A program made the translations under genes and the position numbers. A stretch of DNA of 44,289 nt from Bacteroidia bacterium (GTDB taxonomy: Bacteria; Bacteroidota; Bacteroidia; Bacteroidales; F082). Below the pieces are notes generated by a model. That model ran no database searches. It was not told the origin of the DNA and saw only the letters and a list, made by a program, of their open reading frames with translations. The stretch's first letter is position 1; the number at the start of each line of letters is the position of its first letter. Below, in pieces: positions 33,866-43,000 of the stretch. The DNA lies in NCBI GenBank assembly GCA_021287165.1, contig JAJTAY010000043.1:1-44289 (forward strand), in the 5' to 3' direction.

Positions 33866-35497
33866 ATGTACAGTGGATTTTACAAAGTTCCCCAGCCTTA
33901 TAATGAGCCGGTGAAAAACTATGCCCCGGGCTCACCTGAGCGAAAGGAAATCAAGGCTATGCTTGCTGCCATGCGCAGCGAGGTAGTTGAGATACCGATG
34001 GTAATCGGCGGAAAGCGCATTACAACCGATGAAAAGATACGCATTGCTCCCCCGCACGATATCAATCACACACTCGGTTATTTCTATCAGGGAGGCGCGG
34101 AGCATGTGCACATGGCCATTGAAGCTGCACTTTCGGTGCGCAGGCAGTGGCAATCGCTTGAATGGCAGGACAGGGCAGCCATTTTCCTGAAGGCGGCCGA
34201 CCTTGTTTCGGGGCCTTACCGCGCAAAGATCAATGCAGCAACCATGCTTGGCCAGTCGAAAACCGTGCATCAGGCCGAGATCGACAGTGCCTGCGAATTT
34301 GCCGATTTTCTGCGGTTCAACGTGCATTATATGGCGCAGATCTACGGAGAACAGCCCATCTCATCTCCAGGTATCTGGAACCGCATGGAATACCGACCCA
34401 TGGAAGGTTTCATTTATGCACTCACACCTTTCAACTTTACCGCCATTGCAGCCAATTTGCCTTCTGCTCCGGCACTCATGGGCAATGTAGTGGTGTGGAA
34501 GCCCTCGAACACCCAGATCTATTCGGCGCGAGTGATTATGGAAATTTTTGAAGAGGCAGGGCTCCCCCCCGGGGTAATCAATCTCATTTTTGTTCCAGGG
34601 CCCGTTGCCGGCAAGATACTCTTGCAACACCCTGATTTTGTTGGGATTCATTTTACGGGTTCTACGGAAGTCTTTAAGAAAATCTGGAAAGCCATTGGCG
34701 ATCATGTGGCTGTGCATAACACTTATCCTAAGATAGTTGGCGAAACCGGGGGTAAAGATTTCGTGCTGGCACACCGGAGTGCCGACCCCCGTGCATTGGC
34801 AACTGCTCTGGTTAGGGGTGCTTTCGAATATCAGGGACAGAAATGTTCGGCAGCTTCCCGCGCATACATACCTGACAACCTTTGGCCAGAGGTGAAAAGA
34901 TTATTGCTTGAAGACCTCCAGACCATCAAGGTGGGACCGGTAGAAGACTTTACCAATTTCATGGGAGCGGTTATTGACGAGGCCTCGTTCGACAAGCTGG
35001 CCGGTTACATCGACAATGCAAAGAAAGACGAAGGCGTTGAGGTGGTTTTTGGCGGAACATACGACAAATCGAATGGCTATTTTATACAGCCTACGGTGCT
35101 TCAGGTGCAAGACCCGATGTACATCACCATGCGCGAGGAACTTTTCGGGCCTGTACTAACAATCTATGTCTACCCGGAAGACCAATGGACCGAAACCCTT
35201 GAACTGGTCGATCGCACTTCGAACTATGCCCTCACGGGAGCAGTTTTTGCGAAAGATAGGTATGCTATCGAGGAGGCCAATGTGGCCCTTACCAATGCAG
35301 CCGGCAATTACTACATCAATGATAAGCCCACCGGTGCAGTGGTCGGACAACAGCCCTTTGGTGGCGCCAGAGCATCGGGAACTAATGATAAATCAGGGTC
35401 TTATCTCAACTTATTGCGTTGGGTTTCGCCGCGAACCATCAAGGAAAACTTCAACCCGCCCATCGACTATCGCTATCCTTTTATGGAGGAAGCATAG
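33866..35497 (+). CDS. pruA: L-glutamate gamma-semialdehyde dehydrogenase (delta-1-pyrroline-5-carboxylate dehydrogenase)
   Basis: 543 residues, the eukaryote-like single-function length. It oxidises glutamate semialdehyde from proline or ornithine breakdown to glutamate with NAD. Visible: FTGSTEVFKKIWKAIG, catalytic Glu in VGETGGKDFVLAH, catalytic Cys in FEYQGQKCSAASRAYIP, and TGAVVGQQPFGGARASGTND near the end. It has its own promoter and terminator, so it is monocistronic. It ends in TAG. No proline dehydrogenase (putA/PRODH) is in the window. Confidence 0.94.
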   Translation: MYSGFYKVPQPYNEPVKNYAPGSPERKEIKAMLAAMRSEVVEIPMVIGGKRITTDEKIRIAPPHDINHTLGYFYQGGAEHVHMAIEAALSVRRQWQSLEWQDRAAIFLKAADLVSGPYRAKINAATMLGQSKTVHQAEIDSACEFADFLRFNVHYMAQIYGEQPISSPGIWNRMEYRPMEGFIYALTPFNFTAIAANLPSAPALMGNVVVWKPSNTQIYSARVIMEIFEEAGLPPGVINLIFVPGPVAGKILLQHPDFVGIHFTGSTEVFKKIWKAIGDHVAVHNTYPKIVGETGGKDFVLAHRSADPRALATALVRGAFEYQGQKCSAASRAYIPDNLWPEVKRLLLEDLQTIKVGPVEDFTNFMGAVIDEASFDKLAGYIDNAKKDEGVEVVFGGTYDKSNGYFIQPTVLQVQDPMYITMREELFGPVLTIYVYPEDQWTETLELVDRTSNYALTGAVFAKDRYAIEEANVALTNAAGNYYINDKPTGAVVGQQPFGGARASGTNDKSGSYLNLLRWVSPRTIKENFNPPIDYRYPFMEEA

Positions 35498-35513
35498 GAA
35501 AATCAAAAATCAA

Positions 35514-35538
35514 AAAAGCCCGGTTTTGCCGGGCTTTT
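35514..35538. terminator. Bidirectional terminator between pruA and the convergent gene
   Basis: AAAAGCCCGG and CCGGGCTTTT form a 10-bp stem with a 5-nt loop (TTTTG), flanked by A-rich and T-rich runs. It can end transcription from both sides. Confidence 0.85.
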
Positions 35539-35550
35539 CTGATCTTAACA

Positions 35551-35754
35551 TCAGCGATGCTGCTGTCCTAGAATGTGTCGTCGCGTTGGACGAAGCACGA
35601 AAGTCTTTGGCAATTTCTCCTCTTTACGGCTTACCGGATCTTTTGGATTATGGGATATGGTTTTTTTGTGCTTATGCCTGAATGATTTATCAGCTGCCTT
35701 TAGCGGAAGCTGAACAAGAAGCGATAAAGCAAAGATTAGAAGCAATCGGTGCAT
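35551..35754 (-). CDS. Small secreted basic protein, unknown function
   Basis: 67 residues from ATG 35754. A signal peptide (about 1-21, LLLIFALSLLVQLPLKA) is followed by a very basic tail rich in Lys, Arg and His. It begins 23 bp after the hydrolase stop and ends just before the terminator, which suggests it is a real last gene of that operon. The frame extends upstream to 35805, but that would overlap the hydrolase and bury the signal peptide. I recognise no family. Confidence 0.5.
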   Translation of the reverse strand: MHRLLLIFALSLLVQLPLKAADKSFRHKHKKTISHNPKDPVSRKEEKLPKTFVLRPTRRHILGQQHR

Positions 35755-35777
35755 AGGAGAAAGATCGGGCCTCAAAA

Positions 35778-36743
35778 TTAGTGTTTTAGATGTTTCTGAC
35801 TCCATTCGAGTACTAAATTGTAAACAGATTGGCGAACATCCCTAACGGATAAAAACAGGTCGTGTCTGGCATGTTTAATTTCATGTACAGTTTTATCCGA
35901 TGCGTGAATGAATCGTTGTAAAGCTCTGATATGTTTAACATTAACAACAGCATCTCCGTAGTGGAAAGCCTCTGTCCACCACAATCCGGCAACGCTTTTC
36001 TGAGGGTACATGAGTAATAGCGGAAGCTCAACCCTGATTCCCTTTTTTATTATCGATTGGGCCTGATGAATAGTTCTCACCCATCCGGCATTAACCATGT
36101 CCGAACGATGCGGTTTGTATAGGAGGTTGTAGCTCCATTCACCTTTTTCGCTGGCATGCAGGCTGGGACCATAGAACTTTGAAAAGCCTCCCGGTACAGG
36201 CAAATCCGGATTTGTTTTGCCAATCTTCGATACGATGGGGATAAGGATTCTACGGGTTACTATGTCCTTGTTCTGCTCGAGGAAAGGACTGTTCAGAAAA
36301 AGAGCGTCGGGCAATGGATTTTCTGATGGGCTTGCGCAGTAACATGCTGTCACAAGACCACCCATCGAATGTCCCATGAGCAGTATTTTTTCCGCACCTA
36401 ATCGTCGTATCAACTCAATGGCAGATGCAATGTCTTCGAAATATTCATTTATATCGCGCAGATTATTGTATTTCTGATGTTTACGCCACGATCGGCCACT
36501 TTTCCGGAGGTCGAGACCATAGTAGTCAAGACCATTGTCGAAAAAGAAGCTGGCGGCCTCTGCGTGAAAGAAATAATCGTTGAAGCCGTGCACATGCAAC
36601 AAAGTATTTGGAGGCCTATTTTGGCTGATCTTTCTGGTAAGTGTGCAAAATACTTCGCCTTCATAATCGGTTCCCATCGCCAGAGTGGCCGATTCGAAGC
36701 CTGAAAGCTCACTATCCGGTGTAAAAATGACGCTGCTGCTCAT
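35778..36743 (-). CDS. Alpha/beta hydrolase, serine aminopeptidase S33 / lysophospholipase-like
   Basis: 321 residues. Visible: oxyanion strand VHGFNDYF, YYGLDLRKSGRSW, nucleophile elbow LMGHSMGG, and a late His in KHARHDLFLSV. The layout resembles monoglyceride lipase and lysophospholipase relatives. No signal peptide, so it should act in the cytoplasm. It is 27 bp downstream of the nucleosidase gene and probably shares its transcript. Substrate unknown. Confidence 0.85.
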   Translation of the reverse strand: MSSSVIFTPDSELSGFESATLAMGTDYEGEVFCTLTRKISQNRPPNTLLHVHGFNDYFFHAEAASFFFDNGLDYYGLDLRKSGRSWRKHQKYNNLRDINEYFEDIASAIELIRRLGAEKILLMGHSMGGLVTACYCASPSENPLPDALFLNSPFLEQNKDIVTRRILIPIVSKIGKTNPDLPVPGGFSKFYGPSLHASEKGEWSYNLLYKPHRSDMVNAGWVRTIHQAQSIIKKGIRVELPLLLMYPQKSVAGLWWTEAFHYGDAVVNVKHIRALQRFIHASDKTVHEIKHARHDLFLSVRDVRQSVYNLVLEWSQKHLKH

Positions 36744-36770
36744 TCGTTGATTTTATAAACGAGTGAAGTT

Positions 36771-37553
36771 TTAAATGTTTTCTTTCCTGCACCCAATCAT
36801 TTCCCTGACGATCTCAACGGTATAGCCGGATGCAATGTTTTTTATAAAATGCTGAAAATCATGCGCTGCCGAATCATCGGCCGTGTCGGAAATAATCCTT
36901 ATTACCGTCCAGGGAATGTCATATTCGTGACAAACCTGGGCAACGGCGGCGCCTTCCATTTCCACGCACAAAACGGAAGGGAGGATTTCCTTGAGCACCT
37001 TTCTGTCGGCACTGCTCGAAACGAAACGGTCGCCGCTGGCAATGTCGCCAACGTGAATCTTTGGGTGCTTTGGCTCTGCAGCAACAAAACCATTTTGATT
37101 GCTGATACCGCCAAGGCGTTCTGGCAGCAAAACTCTGGCTGCTGCATTATTGGCTTTTTCAACGCAGGTGGGCTTGCACTCGATGTTCATCAAACCAAGC
37201 AGGGGAATCTCGAATCGCCTGATAAATGGCCTGGCATCCATATCGTGCTGAAAGAGCCTGCGGCCGACAACAATATCGCCGATATTTAGTTCGGCACTTA
37301 ACGCTCCGGCTACTCCAGTGAAAATCAATTCGTTTACCTTGAACTCAAGCAGAAGTGTGGCAGCGGTAGCTGCGGCGGCTACTTTTCCCCATCGTGAAAA
37401 TACCACCACCACCTTGCATCCGTTGATGGTCCCCAGATGATAAATTCGTCCGCCGAGCGCTACCTCAGCTCTGTTTTCTATGATCTGGGTAATTCCCTCG
37501 ATTTCCTCGGGCATGGCCCCCATGATGCCTGTTATGAATGAGCTCTCGTTCAA
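36771..37553 (-). CDS. mtnN: 5'-methylthioadenosine / S-adenosylhomocysteine nucleosidase
   Basis: 260 residues in the frame starting at TTG 37553. It cleaves adenine from MTA and SAH, in methyl recycling. Seen: GIMGAMPEEIEG with the first catalytic Glu, VFSRWGKVAAA, IFTGVAGAL, the EMEGAA substrate motif, and the acid in SDTADDSAAHD. The first ATG (37523) would cut off the first beta strand (FITGI), so the TTG start is kept but is uncertain; a -7-like CACCTTTG overlaps it. An insertion (about 105-135) makes it longer than the E. coli enzyme. Futalosine hydrolase is a less likely alternative. Confidence 0.8.
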   Translation of the reverse strand: MNESSFITGIMGAMPEEIEGITQIIENRAEVALGGRIYHLGTINGCKVVVVFSRWGKVAAAATAATLLLEFKVNELIFTGVAGALSAELNIGDIVVGRRLFQHDMDARPFIRRFEIPLLGLMNIECKPTCVEKANNAAARVLLPERLGGISNQNGFVAAEPKHPKIHVGDIASGDRFVSSSADRKVLKEILPSVLCVEMEGAAVAQVCHEYDIPWTVIRIISDTADDSAAHDFQHFIKNIASGYTVEIVREMIGCRKENI

Positions 37554-37637
37554 AGGTGTTTTTTTAAGTTTTTATAGGCCCGCTGATTTTGTCTGGCTTC
37601 AGCTTCTCTATTGCGTGAAGTAAATGATAATTTTCGC

Positions 37638-38957
37638 CTAGCTATCGAACACGCTGATGCCTTTCAGGTCGCGGTAGAGCTGCATGGCATACAGATCGGT
37701 CATACCTGAGAGAAAATCAATCACTGATCGGAGCTTTTCGTAGGTGCTGTCGGATCTGGAAGCGAACTGTTCGGGGATTAGGCTTAGAAGTTTCTTATTG
37801 TATGCTGTGGCAGGATTGCTAATGGCGTTGGCGAATTCAGCCAACAAAGTTCCAAGCACATTAAATCCGGTAAGCTCTATTTTTACAACCGAGGGATGAC
37901 GGTAAATCTTTTCGAACGAAAGTTTGCGGCATTGCTCGAATGCTGTAGTATAATGACTGTCCAGCTGCTTCACAAGTGGTGGCATGGTTTGGGCCTGAAG
38001 AAGTTTCTCTGAAACCGTAGCGAAAATCTGAGCGGTATGTCTGACCAGATTATTGATAACTGTTGCCCTTAAATAGGCAATTCGCTCGTTGGTGTCAGTA
38101 ACTTCCCTGTAAATCTTGTCAAGGTATTCCAGCATAGGTTTGTCATCGTCCTGATGCAGAAAGCTCCGCAGAATATGTTCGACTTCAGCCGTTTCGAGAA
38201 TTCTGAGCTTATGCGCATCTTCCACATCCATAATCAGGTAGCTGATATCATCGGCTGCTTCAACCAAATAAACCAAAGGATGACGGGCATAACGTTGACC
38301 ATCGATGGCGGGCATTCCTGTTTTTGAGGAAATTTCGCTCCAGATTGGGACCTCACTTTTGAAAAATCCATATTTGGCCTTTCCGGGATTTGCGATGGAT
38401 GGCCATGGATATTTCACAAGAGAGGCCAGTGTAGCATAGGTGAGGTTGAAGCCGCCCTCCCGCCTTCCATTGAAACGGTGAGTGAGCAGACGAAGCGCAT
38501 TGGCATTTCCCTCAAAAGCTACCAGATCGTTCCATTCCCAGTCGTCCACCATTTTTCTGAAGTATTGCCCTTCGCCACTGATAAAGAAGCTGCTGATGGC
38601 TTCTTCGCCCGAGTGCCCGAAAGGGGGATTGCCCAGATCGTGCGCCAGACAGGCTGCTGCAACCACGGCACCGGCTTCTGCTATCAGCGCTGGAGCGTTG
38701 CTGTCGGACTGTAAAATGAGCTGCGCGGCACTATGTCCGATTGAACGTCCCACAGAGGCTACTTCGAGGCTGTGCGTGAGTCGGTTGTGAACAAACACAC
38801 TGCCCGGTAAGGGGAAAACCTGCGTTTTGTTTTGCAGCCTCCGGAATGGCCCTGAGAAAATCAGCCGGTCAAAATCGCGCTGAAACTGGCTGCGGACGTC
38901 TTCACGGCTTTGCGAAGAGAGTGGCCTTGAGGTGTTGAATAATTGTTCCCAGTTCAT
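37638..38957 (-). CDS. dgt: Deoxyguanosinetriphosphate triphosphohydrolase (dGTPase)
   Basis: 439 residues from ATG 38957. It splits dGTP to deoxyguanosine and triphosphate. The HD metal site is visible as NRLTHSLEVASVGRSIG and LAHDLGNPPFGHSGEEAI, with a later DDISYLIMDVEDA. The N-terminal RDFDRLIFSGPFRRLQNKTQ is typical of bacterial Dgt. The frame runs 69 bp upstream into tsaD, but that part looks non-coding and the ATG at 38957 gives a normal 10-bp gap to tsaD. Confidence 0.92.
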   Translation of the reverse strand: MNWEQLFNTSRPLSSQSREDVRSQFQRDFDRLIFSGPFRRLQNKTQVFPLPGSVFVHNRLTHSLEVASVGRSIGHSAAQLILQSDSNAPALIAEAGAVVAAACLAHDLGNPPFGHSGEEAISSFFISGEGQYFRKMVDDWEWNDLVAFEGNANALRLLTHRFNGRREGGFNLTYATLASLVKYPWPSIANPGKAKYGFFKSEVPIWSEISSKTGMPAIDGQRYARHPLVYLVEAADDISYLIMDVEDAHKLRILETAEVEHILRSFLHQDDDKPMLEYLDKIYREVTDTNERIAYLRATVINNLVRHTAQIFATVSEKLLQAQTMPPLVKQLDSHYTTAFEQCRKLSFEKIYRHPSVVKIELTGFNVLGTLLAEFANAISNPATAYNKKLLSLIPEQFASRSDSTYEKLRSVIDFLSGMTDLYAMQLYRDLKGISVFDS

Positions 38958-38967
38958 TTTCAATGAT

Positions 38968-39981
38968 TCAGGTGGCTTGCTGTCGGGTATATGGTGCCAG
39001 CTCCAGGCTGCTGCGGTAACCTGCAAGGTATTTCATATAGCCCGCCACGGCAATCATGGCAGCATTGTCGGTGGTGTAGGCTATGCGCGGAACAAAAACA
39101 TCCCAGTCTTCTTTCTCTCCAGCCTCAAAAAGAGCTTTACGCAAAGCGCTGTTGGCCGATACACCTCCGGCCAGGGCAACCTGACGGATGCCCGTATCGC
39201 GCACTGCCATTATTAACTTTTTCATTAAGATATCCACTATGGTGCGTTGTATGGAAGCACAGAGGTCGGCTTTATTTTTTTCAATAAACGATTCGTCGGC
39301 CTTCAGTTGATCGCGCAAAAAGTATAAGATGCTGGTTTTCAGTCCGCTGAAGCTATAGTCGTAGCCAGGTATTCTGGGCTCGGCAAATTGAAAGGCGCCA
39401 GGATTTCCTTCCTGAGCAAGCCTGTCGATTTCGGGACCGCCGGGGTAGGGGAGCCCCATGATCTTGGCAGCCTTATCGAAAGCCTCACCGGCCGCATCGT
39501 CGATGGTGCGTCCGACGATATGCATGCTGTGATCTTTTTCCACCCTTACAATCTGCGTGTGTCCTCCTGATACGGTGAGACATAGGAAGGGCAGTCCGGG
39601 CTGCTTATTCTGCAACTCATCCACAAGAAAATGGGCGAAGATATGGGCTTCCATGTGATCGACATCGACCAGAGGTACATCCAGACCGAGCGATAAAGCC
39701 TTGGCAAAAGCGCTTCCCACGAGGAGCGATCCTAAAAGACCCGGACCGCGTGTATATGCGATGAGCGAAAGTTGATTTTTGGTTACTTTTGCTTGTTTCA
39801 GGGCAGCATCCACAACAGGCACAATGTGCTGCTGGTGGGCTCTTGAGGCTAGTTCGGGGACCACACCCCCGTAGAGCCGATGAACCTCCTGACCGGCAAT
39901 CACATTCGACAGCACCCTGTTATCATGCAGCACAGCTGCCGAAGTGTCGTCGCAGGATGTTTCAATGCCCAGAATGTACAT
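38968..39981 (-). CDS. tsaD: tRNA threonylcarbamoyladenosine synthesis protein TsaD
   Basis: 337 residues. With TsaB and TsaE it transfers threonylcarbamoyl to A37 of tRNAs that read ANN codons. Visible: start ILGIETSCDDTSAA, metal histidines in HMEAHIFAHF, TVSGGHTQIV, GEAFDKAAK, YDYSFSGLKTS and ALAGGVSANSALR. A -7 box lies at 40003-40010. The gene is divergent from the TamB-like gene, a common arrangement in Bacteroidota. Confidence 0.96.
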   Translation of the reverse strand: MYILGIETSCDDTSAAVLHDNRVLSNVIAGQEVHRLYGGVVPELASRAHQQHIVPVVDAALKQAKVTKNQLSLIAYTRGPGLLGSLLVGSAFAKALSLGLDVPLVDVDHMEAHIFAHFLVDELQNKQPGLPFLCLTVSGGHTQIVRVEKDHSMHIVGRTIDDAAGEAFDKAAKIMGLPYPGGPEIDRLAQEGNPGAFQFAEPRIPGYDYSFSGLKTSILYFLRDQLKADESFIEKNKADLCASIQRTIVDILMKKLIMAVRDTGIRQVALAGGVSANSALRKALFEAGEKEDWDVFVPRIAYTTDNAAMIAVAGYMKYLAGYRSSLELAPYTRQQAT

Positions 39982-40002
39982 AGGAGATCAAGCTTAATCG
40001 CG

Positions 40003-40010
40003 CAAAGGTA
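40003..40010 (-). promoter_or_regulatory. -7 box of the tsaD-dgt operon
   Basis: TACCTTTG on the minus strand is a perfect TAnnTTTG match, 21 bp before ATG 39981. It lies 8 bp from the GTG start of the divergent TamB-like gene. There is no clear -33 element. Confidence 0.55.
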
Positions 40011-40018
40011 TCAAAAAG

Positions 40019-43000
40019 GTGAGATTCGTTTTCCGCTTCTTTCTGATGCTGACGGCCATCCTTCTGGCTGTATGGATCAATCTGTTTCTTGCCTTTAGCG
40101 ATCCCGTCGTACAAACCTGGGCGGCAAGATACACTGCAGCCTTCCTGAGCAATAAAACCGGCGCAACCATTACCATTCAGAAGATTAGCCTTGGATTGAA
40201 GCTTCAATTGGTAATCGAAGGTTTGGAAGTGACCGACCTTCACCATAATCAACTTCTTTCAACGGAAAGAGTGGAGGTGATTCCTGCTGCATATCACTTT
40301 TCAAAAGCGCTGAAATTACGGTCGGTTTTCCTTGATCAGCCGTCTTTCCACATCGTGCGCTATGAAGGCGAAGACGATTTCAACTACCAATTTCTCATCG
40401 ATGCCTTTTCGGGCAGCACATCAGGCAGCAGTAACGGACAGACCGACTATCCTGTTGAAGTGGTTAATCTGGCATTGGCTAAGGGCCGATTCAGCTACAT
40501 CATTGAGGGTAGTGATACAGTTCCTGAGCGGGAAATGGATTATAATAGACTGATAGTCCATAATATTAATCTTGAAGCTCATCAGCTTCATCTCCGCGGC
40601 GATTCCATCACTGCCAGTATAACATCCTTGAGTGCTCAGGAGCATTGTGGACTCAGGCTTGAGAAACTTTCAACTGAACTTACACTTGCCAATGGCTTCG
40701 CAAATGCAAGAGGATTACGGCTAGAGCTGGCAGAAACTGCTCTCGATCTCGACCTGCGAATGCGTTTCAGCGGGCTTAGTGCCTTTGATGATTTTATCGA
40801 TTCGGTTTTTCTGATCGCAGAGATGCGACCATCGCGACTGCAAATGAGCGAGTTGGGTTATTTTTCCGAAGAGCTTTTCGATATGCCAAATTTGCTCAGC
40901 TTTCAGGGTAAGGCTCAGGGAACGATAGCCGATTTCAGGGCCGATGGCTTCAGGATGGCCTACGGAACAACGACCCTGCTTGAAGCTGACATCAACATGA
41001 AAGGGCTGCCGGACATATACTCAACATATGTCAGGGCCTCAATCCGAAATCTTACCACCGGTATAGCTGAGCTCGAGCGGTTTAGGATACCTGATGGCAC
41101 GATTCAGTTGCCAAATCAAGTAAAAAGTTTGAAACAATTGAGCCTGCGTGGAATGTTTGAGGGTACTTACAAAGACTTCATCACCCGTTTCAACATGAAC
41201 ACTGGCCTTGGTTATCTGGCAGCCGATCTGGTGATGCGAACCAACCCGCTGAATGATAGGACCAATTACAAGGCAAGCTTCAGTACAAAGCAGTTTGAGT
41301 TGGGTAGGCTTATATCGGATCAGGGAATTCCCGGGAAAACGGCATTGGCCTTGCGTGTTGAAGGGAGCGGACTAACCGCAGCCGATGCCATTGTCGATCT
41401 CAGCGGTCAGATTAGCTCAATGGAGATGCCGGGGACGGTTTTTTCCGGGATCGATTTATCGGCTCAGTTTGAAGATTTAACGCTAAACGCAAACGCAAAA
41501 TTCAACGATCCCAAACTGACATTCCGCCTATCCGGGTCTGCCGATTTTGCACCGGAAAAACCAGTGTTTAACGTTGATCTAAGGCTTGATACAGCTAACC
41601 TTGCGGCTATGGGTCTTGTTGGTTCGGATAGCATTTTTGGTATCTCTACCCTGCTCAATGGTCAGTTTTCACTCACCGGCGAGGAAGACTTTATCGGGCT
41701 GCTTTCATTTACTGACACCCACGTTGCTAACTCGAAGGGAACGCTGGATATCCGGAACATACAAATCAGCGCACTCGAAGACCCCTTTCTTGAGCGCAAG
41801 TTTCTGCTTCAATCCGATATTATTCAACTCGAAGCTGGTGGTAAGTTCGTATTCAGTCAGTTAGCTTCATCGTTCACTAATTTCCTCTATCATTATTTCC
41901 GTCACGAAGCACTGAAGTCGGAAACTGAGGGCCTTGCTGATCAGGATTTCTATTTCAACCTTCGCATAAAAGACCTGTCGGGCGTCAGCCGGTTATTCAT
42001 GCCCCAGTTTACCTTATCGCGAAACGCAAGCCTTACGGGAGTATATATGAGTGCCACCAACACCTGGCAATCAACCTTTTTTGCTGATACAATCGCATTG
42101 GGTGGTGTTACGCTGCAAAAACCCCATGCCTTGATTAATGGTTCGGCGCAAAAACTGAATCTAAATCTGCGATCGCAGGAAATTGAGTTGTATCGTTCAT
42201 CTGATCCCGAAACCCCATCACTTGGTCTGGAGGATGCAGAACTGCGCATCGATGCAGCCAACGACAGCCTTCGTATCAATTTCAATTGGTTGAATGCCGG
42301 ACAATTGATGAACAAGGGCGCACTCGAGGCCCTGCTAACTGCTCCTGATCCCGAAACCGCCCGTTTCAAGGTGTTGTCGTCCGACATAGTCGTGAATGAT
42401 ACCCTGCTGTGGTTCGACAGGGAAGGAAGTATAGTGCTTGGAAATGGGAAATCGTACATTGAAAAATTCGGAATACATCTGGGCACAAGTAATTTGTTGG
42501 TAAATGGGATCTTGCCCAGAGGCGAAATTGATACCCTATCGCTCGCCTTCGACCAGTGGGAACTTTCCAATCTCAATTTCCTCATTGCACCTTACGGAAT
42601 AAGTGGGGGAGGGAGGGTAAACGGCGATCTGACGCTGGCCAACCTCGATAATAACCCTGCTTTTTTCTCAAATCTTTCCATCCAAAAACTCCGGCTTAAC
42701 GGCGAAAACCTTGGAGATGCGCGCTTGATGAGCACCTGGTCGGGTGCTGAGAACAACATATATGTGAACGCGCAAATTATCCACCGCGGCAATGTCGGTG
42801 CGGGTCGCATTTTTCACCTGAGAGGGTTCTATTACCCTGCTAAAGACAACGACAACATCAGCTTCAATCTGCAGCTCGAAAATTTCCGGCTCAGGGTTCT
42901 TAACTCATTTTTGGAGGGATACGTTAGCGAGATAGAGGGCTTTGCGAGTGGCGACATCGATATTGGTGGCTCACTCAATAAGCCGGAGCTCAAAGGAAAG

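Noticed and set aside
38958..39026. Longer N-terminus of dGTPase
   Set aside because: It overlaps tsaD and has no family resemblance; ATG 38957 gives the conserved start.
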